From NCBI GenBank assembly GCA_009377605.1, contig WHTT01000020.1:27394-85462 (forward strand): a stretch of 58,069 nt of DNA. Reading direction: 5' to 3'. This DNA comes from Luteitalea sp. (GTDB lineage Bacteria > Acidobacteriota > Vicinamibacteria > Vicinamibacterales > Vicinamibacteraceae). The translations under genes were made by a program, and so were the position numbers. Each line of letters starts with the position of its first letter. Position 1 is the first letter of the stretch. Positions 41,689 through 50,866 of the stretch are shown here, in pieces. The notes under the pieces are model-generated. The model did not search any database, was not told the origin of the DNA, and saw only the letters and a list, made by a program, of their open reading frames with translations.

Positions 41689-42807
41689 TCAGACACGAAG
41701 TGGCAGCTCGAGGACCGTGCCGCCCAGCGCCGCTGACCGATCCGCCGCCAGGCAGATCTGCATGGTTTTTTCGGCGTCGAGAACGTTCAGCTCTGGATCC
41801 CGACCCTCCCGGATGCAGGCAACGAGGTCGTCGATTTCTGCCTGAAATGGATGATGTGCGACGTCGACAGAATCTGGCATGTTGTCGCAGGCGATTTGAA
41901 TCGCCTCTGCCGCGCTGCCGTAACGACTCGGGTGTAGTGTCACCTCGGGGACAGGGTTGGCGTCGCGCAGCTCCTCGAGATCGACCGGTTCGTCCTTCCA
42001 CGCGATGAGCGTATCGCGGACGGAGAGCCGATCACCCATCAACTCCACGCCGAACGTATACGGCAGCATGAAATCCGTGGAGCTGGTCACGTGTCCCAGC
42101 GCTCCCTCTTGGAGCCGCAGGTTCGCGAGAATCGACGTGGGCCACTCGTAGCCCGCGGTAAAATGCGTGTGAAACGCGCTGACGTCCAGGGGCTCGAGGC
42201 CGCTCAGCCAGCGGAACGTATCGACCGCATGACAGCCAGCCGCCAGTAGGTGGCTGCCGCCGCCTTCGTTTGTGCGACACCAGTCCCAACCCGCGTACCA
42301 GTCCAGCACTCGGGAGAGGTATTGCACACGTACAAAGCGAACGCGCCCCAGACGCCCTGACGACCGTAGCCAACGAACGAACCGAAGGTATGGATTGTAG
42401 CGCAGCTCGAACGAGACAATCGAGCGAGTCCCGGCTTTGCGGACCGCGGCGCTGAGCTGCGTGAGCTCGTCGAGGCGTAGGGCCGTTGGCTTTTCGAGAA
42501 GGATGTGCTTGCCGGCCTCGACAGCTGCAATCGCTTGCGCGGCGTGGAGATTGTTGGGCGTCACAATCGAGATGATCTCGATATCGTCAGCCTCCAGGAG
42601 ATCTTCGTAGCGGGTCGTGATGCGCGCACCCTGTGCGCTCACGCCGTATTTGGTGAGGTTTGCTTCGACGCCTTGCACCTCCCGACCACACAGGGCCACG
42701 ACACGCGTGTGCGGGTTCTTCTGGAACGCCTGAATATGCTGCGCCGCGCACCATCCGATCCCCACCAAACCGACACCGAGAGACTGGTTCTTGTTCATCG
42801 ACGACAT
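41689..42807 (-). CDS. Gfo/Idh/MocA-family oxidoreductase
   Basis: This is a 372-residue NAD(P)-dependent dehydrogenase. The Rossmann motif is GVGLVGIGWCA, the family EKP motif is LLEKPTALRLDE, and the C-terminal alpha/beta domain has GCHAVDTFRWLSG. The substrate is probably a sugar or inositol derivative but cannot be told from the sequence. It lies 37 bp upstream of the peptidase gene, same strand. Repeat B5 lies between its start and the TamB-like gene. Confidence 0.9.
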   Translation of the reverse strand: MSSMNKNQSLGVGLVGIGWCAAQHIQAFQKNPHTRVVALCGREVQGVEANLTKYGVSAQGARITTRYEDLLEADDIEIISIVTPNNLHAAQAIAAVEAGKHILLEKPTALRLDELTQLSAAVRKAGTRSIVSFELRYNPYLRFVRWLRSSGRLGRVRFVRVQYLSRVLDWYAGWDWCRTNEGGGSHLLAAGCHAVDTFRWLSGLEPLDVSAFHTHFTAGYEWPTSILANLRLQEGALGHVTSSTDFMLPYTFGVELMGDRLSVRDTLIAWKDEPVDLEELRDANPVPEVTLHPSRYGSAAEAIQIACDNMPDSVDVAHHPFQAEIDDLVACIREGRDPELNVLDAEKTMQICLAADRSAALGGTVLELPLRV

Positions 42808-42827
42808 AGAGACATTCTAGTCGGGGC

Positions 42828-42886
42828 GAAAGAACGGGGACAGCCCCCGTTTTCCGCGATGTGAAAAACGAGTGCTGTCCCCGTTT
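42828..42886. repeat. family B palindrome (copy B5, degenerate)
   Basis: Left AACGGGGACAGCCCCCGTTTT and right GTGCTGTCCCCGTTT arms frame the usual centre, with several changes. It lies in the 110-bp divergent region between the oxidoreductase start and the start at 42918. It is the only B copy not next to a stop codon. Confidence 0.8.
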
Positions 42887-42917
42887 AGCGCGCTGCTAAC
42901 ATGGCACCAGCACAGCT

Positions 42918-45900
42918 ATGCCTGTATCTGTCCGACTCCTGCGCATCGGACTCGTTATCGCCGCGGGGCTCCTACTGGTGCTGACCCTGTTCGTGGCGCT
43001 CCTGCACACGCCCCTCGTGCGCGGGCGCGTGGCTGCGTGGGCGACGGCCATGCTCCAGCGAGATTATGGGATTGACGCGCGGATCGGTCGGCTCGATTAC
43101 AACCTGTTGTCGCTCAGCATCGAGCTGGCCGACGTCCGCTTGGCTGCGGCTGGTCGGGAAGCCCCGGCGTTCTTCACCGCGCGGCACGCCCGAGTCGATC
43201 TCCCCTGGGCCTTCGTTGGTGGCGCGGCACGCCTGCAGTCGCTTTCGGTGGACCATGCGGCCATCGTTATCGAGCGCGCGCAAGATGGGCGCTGGAACCT
43301 TCCCGAGCTCGCCGCACGTGAGCCGGCCCCCTCGTCGTCTGCGATCGATCTGGGCCGATTGGACCTGCGCGATATCTCTTTTCGCTTTACAGATCCCTCG
43401 TTGGGCACGGCGCTCGAGCTGAGCCGCCTGTCGCTGGTCTCGCGCGCGACGCCGGGCCCGGCTGCATGGCGTCCGGCCGACCTGGCCGCCAACCTTCGCG
43501 CCGAGACCGGCGGCCAACCACTCGAGGCCCGTGTGGAGGGCGCGTTGCGCCTGACCAGCGAAGGACTCAACCTCGAACCACTAGTGCTCACGACAGCACA
43601 CAGCCGGATCGAGGGGGCCGGCGTGATGCGGCTGTTTGCTTCGGAGCCGGCCTGCGACCTGCGATACCGGGTGGAGGCAGACTTGACCGAGCTGACACCT
43701 CTGCTTCCCGGCCAAGGAATCCGAGAGCCTGACCCCGAGACCGCGCCCACCTTGCCCATGCGGGGCATCGTGCAAGCGAGCGGCACGGTGAAGGGTGAGC
43801 TGGCTGCGCCTCGCATCGAGGTTGATCTCTCGAGCGACTCGCTTGCCTACGCCGATCTCCGGCAAATCCGGCTGCAAAGCCGCGCTTCAATCGATCCCAC
43901 CCGCGTCATCGTCAGGCACCTGCGCGCGGCCGTCGGCGCAGGGGAAGTCGCTGTGCGCGGCACGGTGGGTCTGGACCAGGGCGTGAGGTCGGAGATCGAC
44001 TCGACCTGGCGGGGCCTCGATGTCGCCACCTTTCTCTCGTCCGTTGCTGGTCCGTTGCCCGTCGATCTCGCCACACGGGCGGCAGGCACGGTGCGAGTGG
44101 AGGGTCCGGGGCTCGACTGGCCGAACTGGGAAGTCTCGGTGCATGCGGCACTCACGCCGACAGCGTCGTCGAAACGGGCAGCGCGTCCCCGACCAGTGCC
44201 CGTTGCGGGCACGCTTGCGCTAACGGTCGCGAAGCGGCAGTGGTCGCTGACGCCCGACCTGGCGGCGGAGGGACTGACCCTCCGCGGCCGCGTGGGGGGC
44301 GAGCTCTCGGACATGAGGTCACCTGCCGAGGCAGACTTCACCGCTGAACCAGTCGACGGCTCACTCTCGGGCGGCCTCGCGCTGCACGCTGCGGACGTCG
44401 TGCCGCTATTGGATGTGGCGGGCGTCGTACTCCCGACGGGAGAGCGCATCCACGGAAGCCTGGATGCCCGCGTCGATCTCACCGGTTCCTTCCGACAACC
44501 TCGCGTGAACTGGAGCCTCACCTCTCGTGATCTCACGTCGTCCAGCCACGGCGCGGGCCAGCTCGACGCCCGCGGCACGGCGACGACGACCCGCGCGACC
44601 GTGGCAAGCTTGCGGCTCATGCTCGAAGAGAGTCAGATCGATGGGCGGGCGACCGTTTCGTTTCGAACCGGCCGTGTCGAGGGCTTCGTGCAAGCCGACG
44701 TTCCAGAGGTCGCAGCGCTGCTTCGCGCAATGCCTGCCGAACGGCGTCCTACCGGCACAGTGAAGATGAGCGGCCGGCTCGCTGGAACGACGACTCGTCT
44801 CATGCTCGATGCGGCGGTCACATCGAGTAACCTCCGCGCGGCCGGTCAACGGCTGGACTCTCTGAACGCGCAGGTTCAACTCACGCCGGACTCTCTTCGC
44901 ATCGAGCGACTGACAGCGACACAAGATCCGAGCGGCCTGCTGGAAGCCACTGGCAGTTACACATTGTCATCCGGCCGTTACGAGTTGGATGCGCGAGGCC
45001 AGGATCTGCGTATCGATCCGCCGCCGGACGGGTCGGACACTGCAGCGTCGATTCCCGTAGGGGGCCGGGTGAGCTTCGAAGCCCGCGGCGAAGGCGCGCT
45101 GGCACACCCATCTGGCGCAGCACGCCTCACGCTTTCGGACTTCACATGGCGAGGTGCGGCGCTCGGCCCTATCGAGGCGACGGTCGACGCAGATGGGCAG
45201 CGCGCCGTGATTGACGCCCGGGCCTCGTCATTTGCGACCGAGCTCCACGCCATTCAAGCCTTGGACGAGGCGAGGTCGTTCGAGCTGACGGCGCGCGTCG
45301 AAGGCCTCGACGTCGAGCGCCTCTCCCCGTTCCTGCCCAACGTCGATCTCCCGATCGCCGGACGCCTGTCCCTGGGTGCTCGAGCGAACGGACGACTCGA
45401 CAACCTCGCAGAGACGGAGGGCAGCGCGACGCTAACGGAGACGAACGTCATGATCGGCGACTCTCGGCTCGCGCTCGCAGCTCCGGCGGCGCTGCGCTAC
45501 TCGCCGCGCGGCCTTGCCGTGGAGGGGCTCGATCTAGCCAGCGGGGCCAGCCATCTGACCGTTGACGGGTCATTCGGCTTGGGGGTGCAGAAAGAGGAGA
45601 CCGGCGCCTTCCCTGCGACCGAGAAGCTTCACGCCAGGCTCGATGCGCGGGCCGCAGACCTCCTGCCGATCGTGAAGCTGTTCTCGACGGTGCCTTTCGG
45701 CCTCACAGGATCGCTCCAACTCGATGCCAACGCTACTGGCACCCTTCGCGCGCCGCGGCTCGCCGGAACGCTCTCACTCATCGACACGAGCGTGACCTAT
45801 CGAGATCTGCCCCCGGTCACCAACCTTGGCCTCGAGGCGCACCTGGGTGAGGGCTTACTCACGATAGACCAGCTCACTGGGACATGGCAGCGCGCCACGA

Positions 45901-48900
45901 TCGCGGGGACTGGTTCGCTGCCTCTGCGACTACTCGCGCGCTGGTTGCCAGAACCGCTCGTCGCTGCACGGCCGGCAACACCAGATGAAGCGCGCCTGCA
46001 GGTCACGGCGTCTCCCTTGACGCCAGCGCTGCTCGAGCCGTTCATCGACGACCTGACAACGGCGCAAGTCGACGGGGAGCTGGCACTATCGCTCGACGCA
46101 CGAGCGACCGCCCTGGACCTCGCGGCGGTCAACGGAACGCTGACTCTCGACCGGGGCAACCTCGTCTTCGCGGGTTTGCCCGTTGAACAGGTCGCGCCGA
46201 CGCGCATCAGCATCGACAATGGCCGCGCGCTGATCGAGATGTTCTCTTGGCGTGGGCCTGGCACTGAGCTCCGCGTGACCGGGAGCGCGAGTGGGTTGGA
46301 TCATCAGCCGGTCGTGGAGCTCAACGCGCTCGGGAACTTGGACTTGCGTTTGCTCGGCGCGTTCGCGCGCGATATCGGCACGGCTGGATCCGCCACAATC
46401 GATGTACGCGCCACAGGACCGGTAACGACGCCCGAGCTCGACGGCCGTATCGACGTGACGGAGGGTGAGCTCGTGCTCCGCGAGCCACGCCTGCTCGTGT
46501 CCGACGTGGCAGGCGCGATCCAGCTCGATGAGCAGCGCATCAGCGCGATTGGCATCACGGGGATGGCCAACGGCGGTCCGATTCGTCTCGATGCCACACT
46601 CGACGTCGGCCAATTGCCAGCCGTCACGGGCATAGCGACGATCACCGGACGCAACGTCGCCTTCGAATACCCCGAGGGCCTGCGCGCCGAGCTCAACGCG
46701 GACATGCGCGTCGAGATTCGCCCGCGCGAGACGCTCATCGGGGGTGACGTCACGCTTCTCCACGGCTCGTACCGCGAGCCGATCATCCTCACCGGCACCC
46801 TTGGGCGCGAGCTCTTCGGTGGCGGCGGGCAGCTAGGAGGCATGCCCAGCGGCGGAGGTTCATCGGCTGCCGCAACACCAGTTCGACTCGACATCGCCGT
46901 CATCAGCCAAGAGGATCTCCTGGTTGACAACAACTACGGCCGTTTCGGCGCCGCGTTGGACCTGCAGCTCTTGGGCACGCTCGACCAGCCGGGTGTGGCC
47001 GGGCGCATCGAGCTGCGCGAAGGCGGCGAGCTCTATCTCGGCGGCCTTGTCTACCGCATCGAGCGCGGGTCGGCCGACTTCACCGATCCTGCCCGACTCG
47101 ATCCCACGCTCGACCTTGTCGCACAGACGCACGTGGGTGCGACAGGCGTGACCATCCAGGCAAGCGGCACACCCGAAACCCTCGATGTCACCGTCGAGTC
47201 AGACGATGCGCAGCAGTCCGAGGCGGAGCTCTACGCGATGCTGGCCGGTGGCGGCGCTGGGGAATCCACGACTGAGGCCGTGCGCACGCAGCTTCTCAGC
47301 GCCATCTCAGGAGACCTGTTTGCGCTGGCCGGTCGCACCATCGGGCTCGACGCACTGCGGCTCGAGCGTGGCATCGCTGCCGAAGACATCGGGTCCGAGC
47401 AGGTCCAGCTCGCGACCGAGGCGAACCCGGCCGCCCGCCTGACTGCAGCGAAGCGATTCCCCCGCGGCGTCGAGCTCATTCTTTCGCAAAGCTTACGCGA
47501 GGCAGGTGCGCTTACCTGGATAGCGTCGTATCGCCCGCTCAGAAGCGTCGAGCTCAGGGCCGTCTCTCGAGACGATGAGTCGAGAGCCTACGAGTTTCGC
47601 CACGACGTGACCCTCGGCCGTCGGACGCGGCGTGTCGACTCGGGCGCACAGCGCGGCCCAGGCCAGCGTGTCACGGCCGTCATCATTCGTGGCGTGAGCG
47701 AGGCGGACGAGCGCCAGCTCGCGCGGCGGCTCAAGCTCGAGGCTGGCGATCGCTTCGACTTCTACCGCTGGCAGAAGGATCGCGATCGCCTGGCCGAGTA
47801 CCTGCGGGAGCAGGGCTATTTCGAGCATCGGATTCGCACATCGCGACAATCGCAGGAGGCGCCTGTTGAACGGCCCGCTCAGCCGGCCGCCGGGCCGGAG
47901 GCGGCTGACGAGGCGCCTGGCGTCACGCTCTATTACACGATCGAGACCGGTCCGCAATGCGAGGTCGTCGTTCGCGGCAGCGACCTGCCGGGCAATGTGC
48001 GCAGACGTATGCGGGACGCCTGGTCGGCTGCCGTCTTCGATACTTTCCTGTCGGACGATCTCACCGCCATTGCACGCCGACACCTCATCGAGACGAATCA
48101 TCCACAGGCGCGTGTGCAAGTCCGCATCGATGCGCGACAAGAGGTGAAGCAGGCAATTGTCACCGTCGAGCCAGGGCCAGTATCTCCCTGGCGGCTCGAG
48201 TACACGGGCAACGACCAGGCTTCGACAGCAGCTATAGACGCCTTCATAAGGGAGCGAGACCTGGCGCTCACTGCATGGCTCGACCCGCCGGCATTCGAGC
48301 GGAGTCTCGCGGAATGGTATCGAGCGCAGGGATACCTTGCGGCGCTCGCTCGGGTCGGAATCGATGCACGGTCGAGCAACCGCGGCGGGCAAGCGTCACG
48401 AGGCAGAGAGGTGATCCTTCCCGTCGAAATCCGCGAAGGACCGTTATACTCGGTCGCCTCCGTGGACGTCAGTGGGGTGGAGGCGGAGACTGCAGCCCAG
48501 GTGCGCCAGTGGTTCGGCATCGCGCCCGGCAGCGCGTATTTGCCGCTGGATGCCGAGCTCGGCCGCAGGAACGTGGAAGCAGCCTATCGTAACGACGGCT
48601 TTGCGAATGCCACGGTCAGCCTCGGCGTCGACGTAGAACCTCGCCGAAGCGGAGCGGAGGCGGGTCGCGTGTTGTTGAACCTCGACGTCGCCGAGGGGCC
48701 GCGTCAGGTGCTCGAAGATGTCGCAATCCGGGGCGCACCTGGCACGGACGAACCGGTCATCCTGCGGGCCCTCAGCCTCGAGCGCGGCGCGCCGATCGGC
48801 GTGCGGACGATGCTCGAGGCCAGGCAACGCTTGTACGAAACTGGCGTGTTTCAGCGCGTCGACATCAGCCTCCAGCCAATCGAACGACGGACGCAATCTT

Positions 48901-49967
48901 CATCCAAGGAAGTTGTTACCGAACAGCCAGTGCGCGCCATCGTCGAGCTCCAGGAGCGGCCGCGATATCGACTGCGCTACGGCGTCGGTGTCAACGACGA
49001 GCCCTCGTCTAGCGGCTCTGGCCGCGAGGTGACGCCTGGTCTCGCGGCGGATCTCGAGAACCGCAACCTCTTTGGAACAACCGCGACCGGCGGCATCGCC
49101 GGTCGCTACCAACGACGGAGGCAAGCGGGCCGCCTGTTTCTCACACTGCCGCGCCTGTTCGACGCGCCGCTCTCGACCACGCTCTTCGTCGAGCGCTCGC
49201 GTGAGGGTTTCGATGTCGTTTCGGAAGCGGCCACATTCGAGGCCACAACCGATGAAACGGAGTACTCAATCTTTCAGCGGCTGCGGCTCCGTCGCAGGGA
49301 GGGGCTGGCCGTCGAGTACGGCTACACGTATGCGCGAAGTCGAACACGTGTGGACTCTCCCGACTTTCCGGACGAGCCTGTTACCGTGCCTCGGCTCGGC
49401 GCGTCGGTCATTGTCGACAGGCGTGACGATGCCTCTGATGCGACGCGGGGCTGGTTGCACTCATCGACCTTCGAGTACTCGGACACGTGGCTGGCATCCG
49501 ATCTTCGTTTTGTCCGCTACGTGGCGCAGCAGTACTACTTCCGTCGGCTGACCGAGACGGTCGTCTCTGCCTCTGCTCTGCGTGTTGGCGCCACGCGCGC
49601 GATCGGTGACCAGGTGCTCATCCCAAGCGAGATGTTCCAGATCGGCGGTGGGCAAACCCTACGCGGCTACCCGGACGGTTCGATTGTTGGTGAGGACTTT
49701 CTTGCAGAGAATGCGTTGCTGCTGATCAACCAGGAGCTGCGGTTCCCGATCTACCGCTGGGTGCGAGGTGTGGGCTTCGTGGACGCGGGGAACGTGTTCG
49801 ACGCGTTCTCCGATCTCTCGCTCGACCTCGAGGTCGGGGTCGGCGCCGGCTTGCGCATCGACACGCCATTCGCCCTGTTTCGTGTCGATGTCGGTGTGCC
49901 GCTCACGCGCGACGTCGACGGCCGCCGCCGGCCCCGATTGTATTTCTCGCTTGGACAGGCGTTTTGA
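42918..49967 (+). CDS. TamB-BamA/TamA fusion: TamB-like domain, POTRA repeats and Omp85 barrel in one chain
   Basis: This is a 2349-residue protein in one open frame. It has an N-terminal anchor (IGLVIAAGLLLVLTLFVALL, about 11-32) and a very long beta-rich AsmA/TamB region. A TamB C-terminal domain ends around residue 1570 (REGGELYLGGLVYRIERG, DESRAYEFRHDVTLG). From about 1584, POTRA-like repeats follow (VIIRGVSEADERQLARRL; VDVSGVEAETAAQVRQWF; VAIRGAPGTDEPVI), about five in all. From about 2020 there is an Omp85 barrel with the L6 motif GGGQTLRGYPDGSI and a terminal SLGQAF. TamA and TamB normally are two proteins bridging outer and inner membranes; here both are covalently joined. Confidence 0.88.
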   Translation: MPVSVRLLRIGLVIAAGLLLVLTLFVALLHTPLVRGRVAAWATAMLQRDYGIDARIGRLDYNLLSLSIELADVRLAAAGREAPAFFTARHARVDLPWAFVGGAARLQSLSVDHAAIVIERAQDGRWNLPELAAREPAPSSSAIDLGRLDLRDISFRFTDPSLGTALELSRLSLVSRATPGPAAWRPADLAANLRAETGGQPLEARVEGALRLTSEGLNLEPLVLTTAHSRIEGAGVMRLFASEPACDLRYRVEADLTELTPLLPGQGIREPDPETAPTLPMRGIVQASGTVKGELAAPRIEVDLSSDSLAYADLRQIRLQSRASIDPTRVIVRHLRAAVGAGEVAVRGTVGLDQGVRSEIDSTWRGLDVATFLSSVAGPLPVDLATRAAGTVRVEGPGLDWPNWEVSVHAALTPTASSKRAARPRPVPVAGTLALTVAKRQWSLTPDLAAEGLTLRGRVGGELSDMRSPAEADFTAEPVDGSLSGGLALHAADVVPLLDVAGVVLPTGERIHGSLDARVDLTGSFRQPRVNWSLTSRDLTSSSHGAGQLDARGTATTTRATVASLRLMLEESQIDGRATVSFRTGRVEGFVQADVPEVAALLRAMPAERRPTGTVKMSGRLAGTTTRLMLDAAVTSSNLRAAGQRLDSLNAQVQLTPDSLRIERLTATQDPSGLLEATGSYTLSSGRYELDARGQDLRIDPPPDGSDTAASIPVGGRVSFEARGEGALAHPSGAARLTLSDFTWRGAALGPIEATVDADGQRAVIDARASSFATELHAIQALDEARSFELTARVEGLDVERLSPFLPNVDLPIAGRLSLGARANGRLDNLAETEGSATLTETNVMIGDSRLALAAPAALRYSPRGLAVEGLDLASGASHLTVDGSFGLGVQKEETGAFPATEKLHARLDARAADLLPIVKLFSTVPFGLTGSLQLDANATGTLRAPRLAGTLSLIDTSVTYRDLPPVTNLGLEAHLGEGLLTIDQLTGTWQRATIAGTGSLPLRLLARWLPEPLVAARPATPDEARLQVTASPLTPALLEPFIDDLTTAQVDGELALSLDARATALDLAAVNGTLTLDRGNLVFAGLPVEQVAPTRISIDNGRALIEMFSWRGPGTELRVTGSASGLDHQPVVELNALGNLDLRLLGAFARDIGTAGSATIDVRATGPVTTPELDGRIDVTEGELVLREPRLLVSDVAGAIQLDEQRISAIGITGMANGGPIRLDATLDVGQLPAVTGIATITGRNVAFEYPEGLRAELNADMRVEIRPRETLIGGDVTLLHGSYREPIILTGTLGRELFGGGGQLGGMPSGGGSSAAATPVRLDIAVISQEDLLVDNNYGRFGAALDLQLLGTLDQPGVAGRIELREGGELYLGGLVYRIERGSADFTDPARLDPTLDLVAQTHVGATGVTIQASGTPETLDVTVESDDAQQSEAELYAMLAGGGAGESTTEAVRTQLLSAISGDLFALAGRTIGLDALRLERGIAAEDIGSEQVQLATEANPAARLTAAKRFPRGVELILSQSLREAGALTWIASYRPLRSVELRAVSRDDESRAYEFRHDVTLGRRTRRVDSGAQRGPGQRVTAVIIRGVSEADERQLARRLKLEAGDRFDFYRWQKDRDRLAEYLREQGYFEHRIRTSRQSQEAPVERPAQPAAGPEAADEAPGVTLYYTIETGPQCEVVVRGSDLPGNVRRRMRDAWSAAVFDTFLSDDLTAIARRHLIETNHPQARVQVRIDARQEVKQAIVTVEPGPVSPWRLEYTGNDQASTAAIDAFIRERDLALTAWLDPPAFERSLAEWYRAQGYLAALARVGIDARSSNRGGQASRGREVILPVEIREGPLYSVASVDVSGVEAETAAQVRQWFGIAPGSAYLPLDAELGRRNVEAAYRNDGFANATVSLGVDVEPRRSGAEAGRVLLNLDVAEGPRQVLEDVAIRGAPGTDEPVILRALSLERGAPIGVRTMLEARQRLYETGVFQRVDISLQPIERRTQSSSKEVVTEQPVRAIVELQERPRYRLRYGVGVNDEPSSSGSGREVTPGLAADLENRNLFGTTATGGIAGRYQRRRQAGRLFLTLPRLFDAPLSTTLFVERSREGFDVVSEAATFEATTDETEYSIFQRLRLRRREGLAVEYGYTYARSRTRVDSPDFPDEPVTVPRLGASVIVDRRDDASDATRGWLHSSTFEYSDTWLASDLRFVRYVAQQYYFRRLTETVVSASALRVGATRAIGDQVLIPSEMFQIGGGQTLRGYPDGSIVGEDFLAENALLLINQELRFPIYRWVRGVGFVDAGNVFDAFSDLSLDLEVGVGAGLRIDTPFALFRVDVGVPLTRDVDGRRRPRLYFSLGQAF

Positions 49968-49995
49968 TCAGCGCGCTTGACCCAGCCATCGCGCG

Positions 49996-50595
49996 TTATC
50001 GCCTGCCGCGGACGGTGCGCATGACCGACTCCACGACGGGACGTTCTGGTGCGGCCGGCGCCAGCTTCAAGAACCGCTCGAAGTGCGTGGCCATGAGGTC
50101 GACCCGCTTGGCCTTGTTGTACGCCATGCCCGCGTAATAGTGCGCATACGCCATGTCCGGCCTGAGCTTCGCCGCCTTCGCGAATGCGCTGCCCGCCTCC
50201 TTGTATTCGCCGCGCGAATTCAGGACAAGGCCGAGTTGGTATTGCGCCTCGGCGAGCTTCTCGTTGAGCGCTACCGCCTTCTTGGCGGCACTCAGCGCTT
50301 CGCCCTTGTTGCCCCCCAATTGTGCGAGCGCCGATCGCCCGACGAACGTCCAGGCGCTGTCCTCGTCTCCGGAGGCGAGCTTCTTGTACGCCGCGCGTGC
50401 TTGACTGTCTTGTTTGAGCTTCGCCTGAGTCTGCCCGGCAAGATACGCCTCTCTGGCCGAGCGTGCCTTGTTCGCCGGCAGCGCGGCGATGGTCTCCGCG
50501 TACTTTCCGGCTTCGAAGAGCTTCTGCGGGCTCTTCTGCGCCTGCACGAAGGCAGGGACCAGCAACATCACTCCGAGAATCGCTAGGTTCCGCAT
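49996..50595 (-). CDS. secreted TPR-repeat protein
   Basis: This is a 199-residue protein with signal peptide (LAILGVMLLVPAFVQAQ) and about four TPR-like helix pairs (LFEAGKYAETIAAL; AEAQYQLGLVLNSRGEYKEA; AYAHYYAGMAYNKAKRVDLM). AAGGAG lies 5 bases before the ATG. It is probably a periplasmic scaffold. It converges on the TamB-BamA fusion gene with only 28 bp between, but no functional link is shown. Confidence 0.85.
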   Translation of the reverse strand: MRNLAILGVMLLVPAFVQAQKSPQKLFEAGKYAETIAALPANKARSAREAYLAGQTQAKLKQDSQARAAYKKLASGDEDSAWTFVGRSALAQLGGNKGEALSAAKKAVALNEKLAEAQYQLGLVLNSRGEYKEAGSAFAKAAKLRPDMAYAHYYAGMAYNKAKRVDLMATHFERFLKLAPAAPERPVVESVMRTVRGRR

Positions 50596-50640
50596 GCAGA
50601 CTCCTTGAGGTCGCCACTGTTGGTGGCTGATTTTCAGGGC

Positions 50641-50731
50641 GGCGCGTTTGGCGAACGCGCCCTACCCTCGCCGGGCACGCCGTGTTCGGCGGAGGCGCCC
50701 CATTGGCGGTTGGGGCGCCTCGCCGAGGCGT
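50641..50731. repeat. family D repeat (copy D3)
   Basis: Hairpin GGCGCGTT/AACGCGCC (50641-50648 and 50654-50661) is followed by CCTACC. A second stem GGCGGAGGCGCCCC (50688-50701) / GGGGCGCCTCGCC (50712-50724) lies downstream. It is in the 271-bp divergent region between the TPR gene and the lipoprotein gene at 50867. Confidence 0.7.
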
Positions 50732-50866
50732 CCGCGCTCTACAATTCCTGCAAATCGGGATGGCGCTACGGTGTCCCTCCCGGGAGACGTCGACCAGCCG
50801 CCGCCGAAGTACTCCAGCAAGGCCGATGCCAGCGCACCGCCCTCTTGATTCGACCATAATAGCGCC

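Noticed and set aside
4656-42886. Family B repeats as ends of insertion sequences or a composite transposon
   Set aside because: No transposase or cargo lies between any two copies; each copy is complete by itself at about 60-100 bp.
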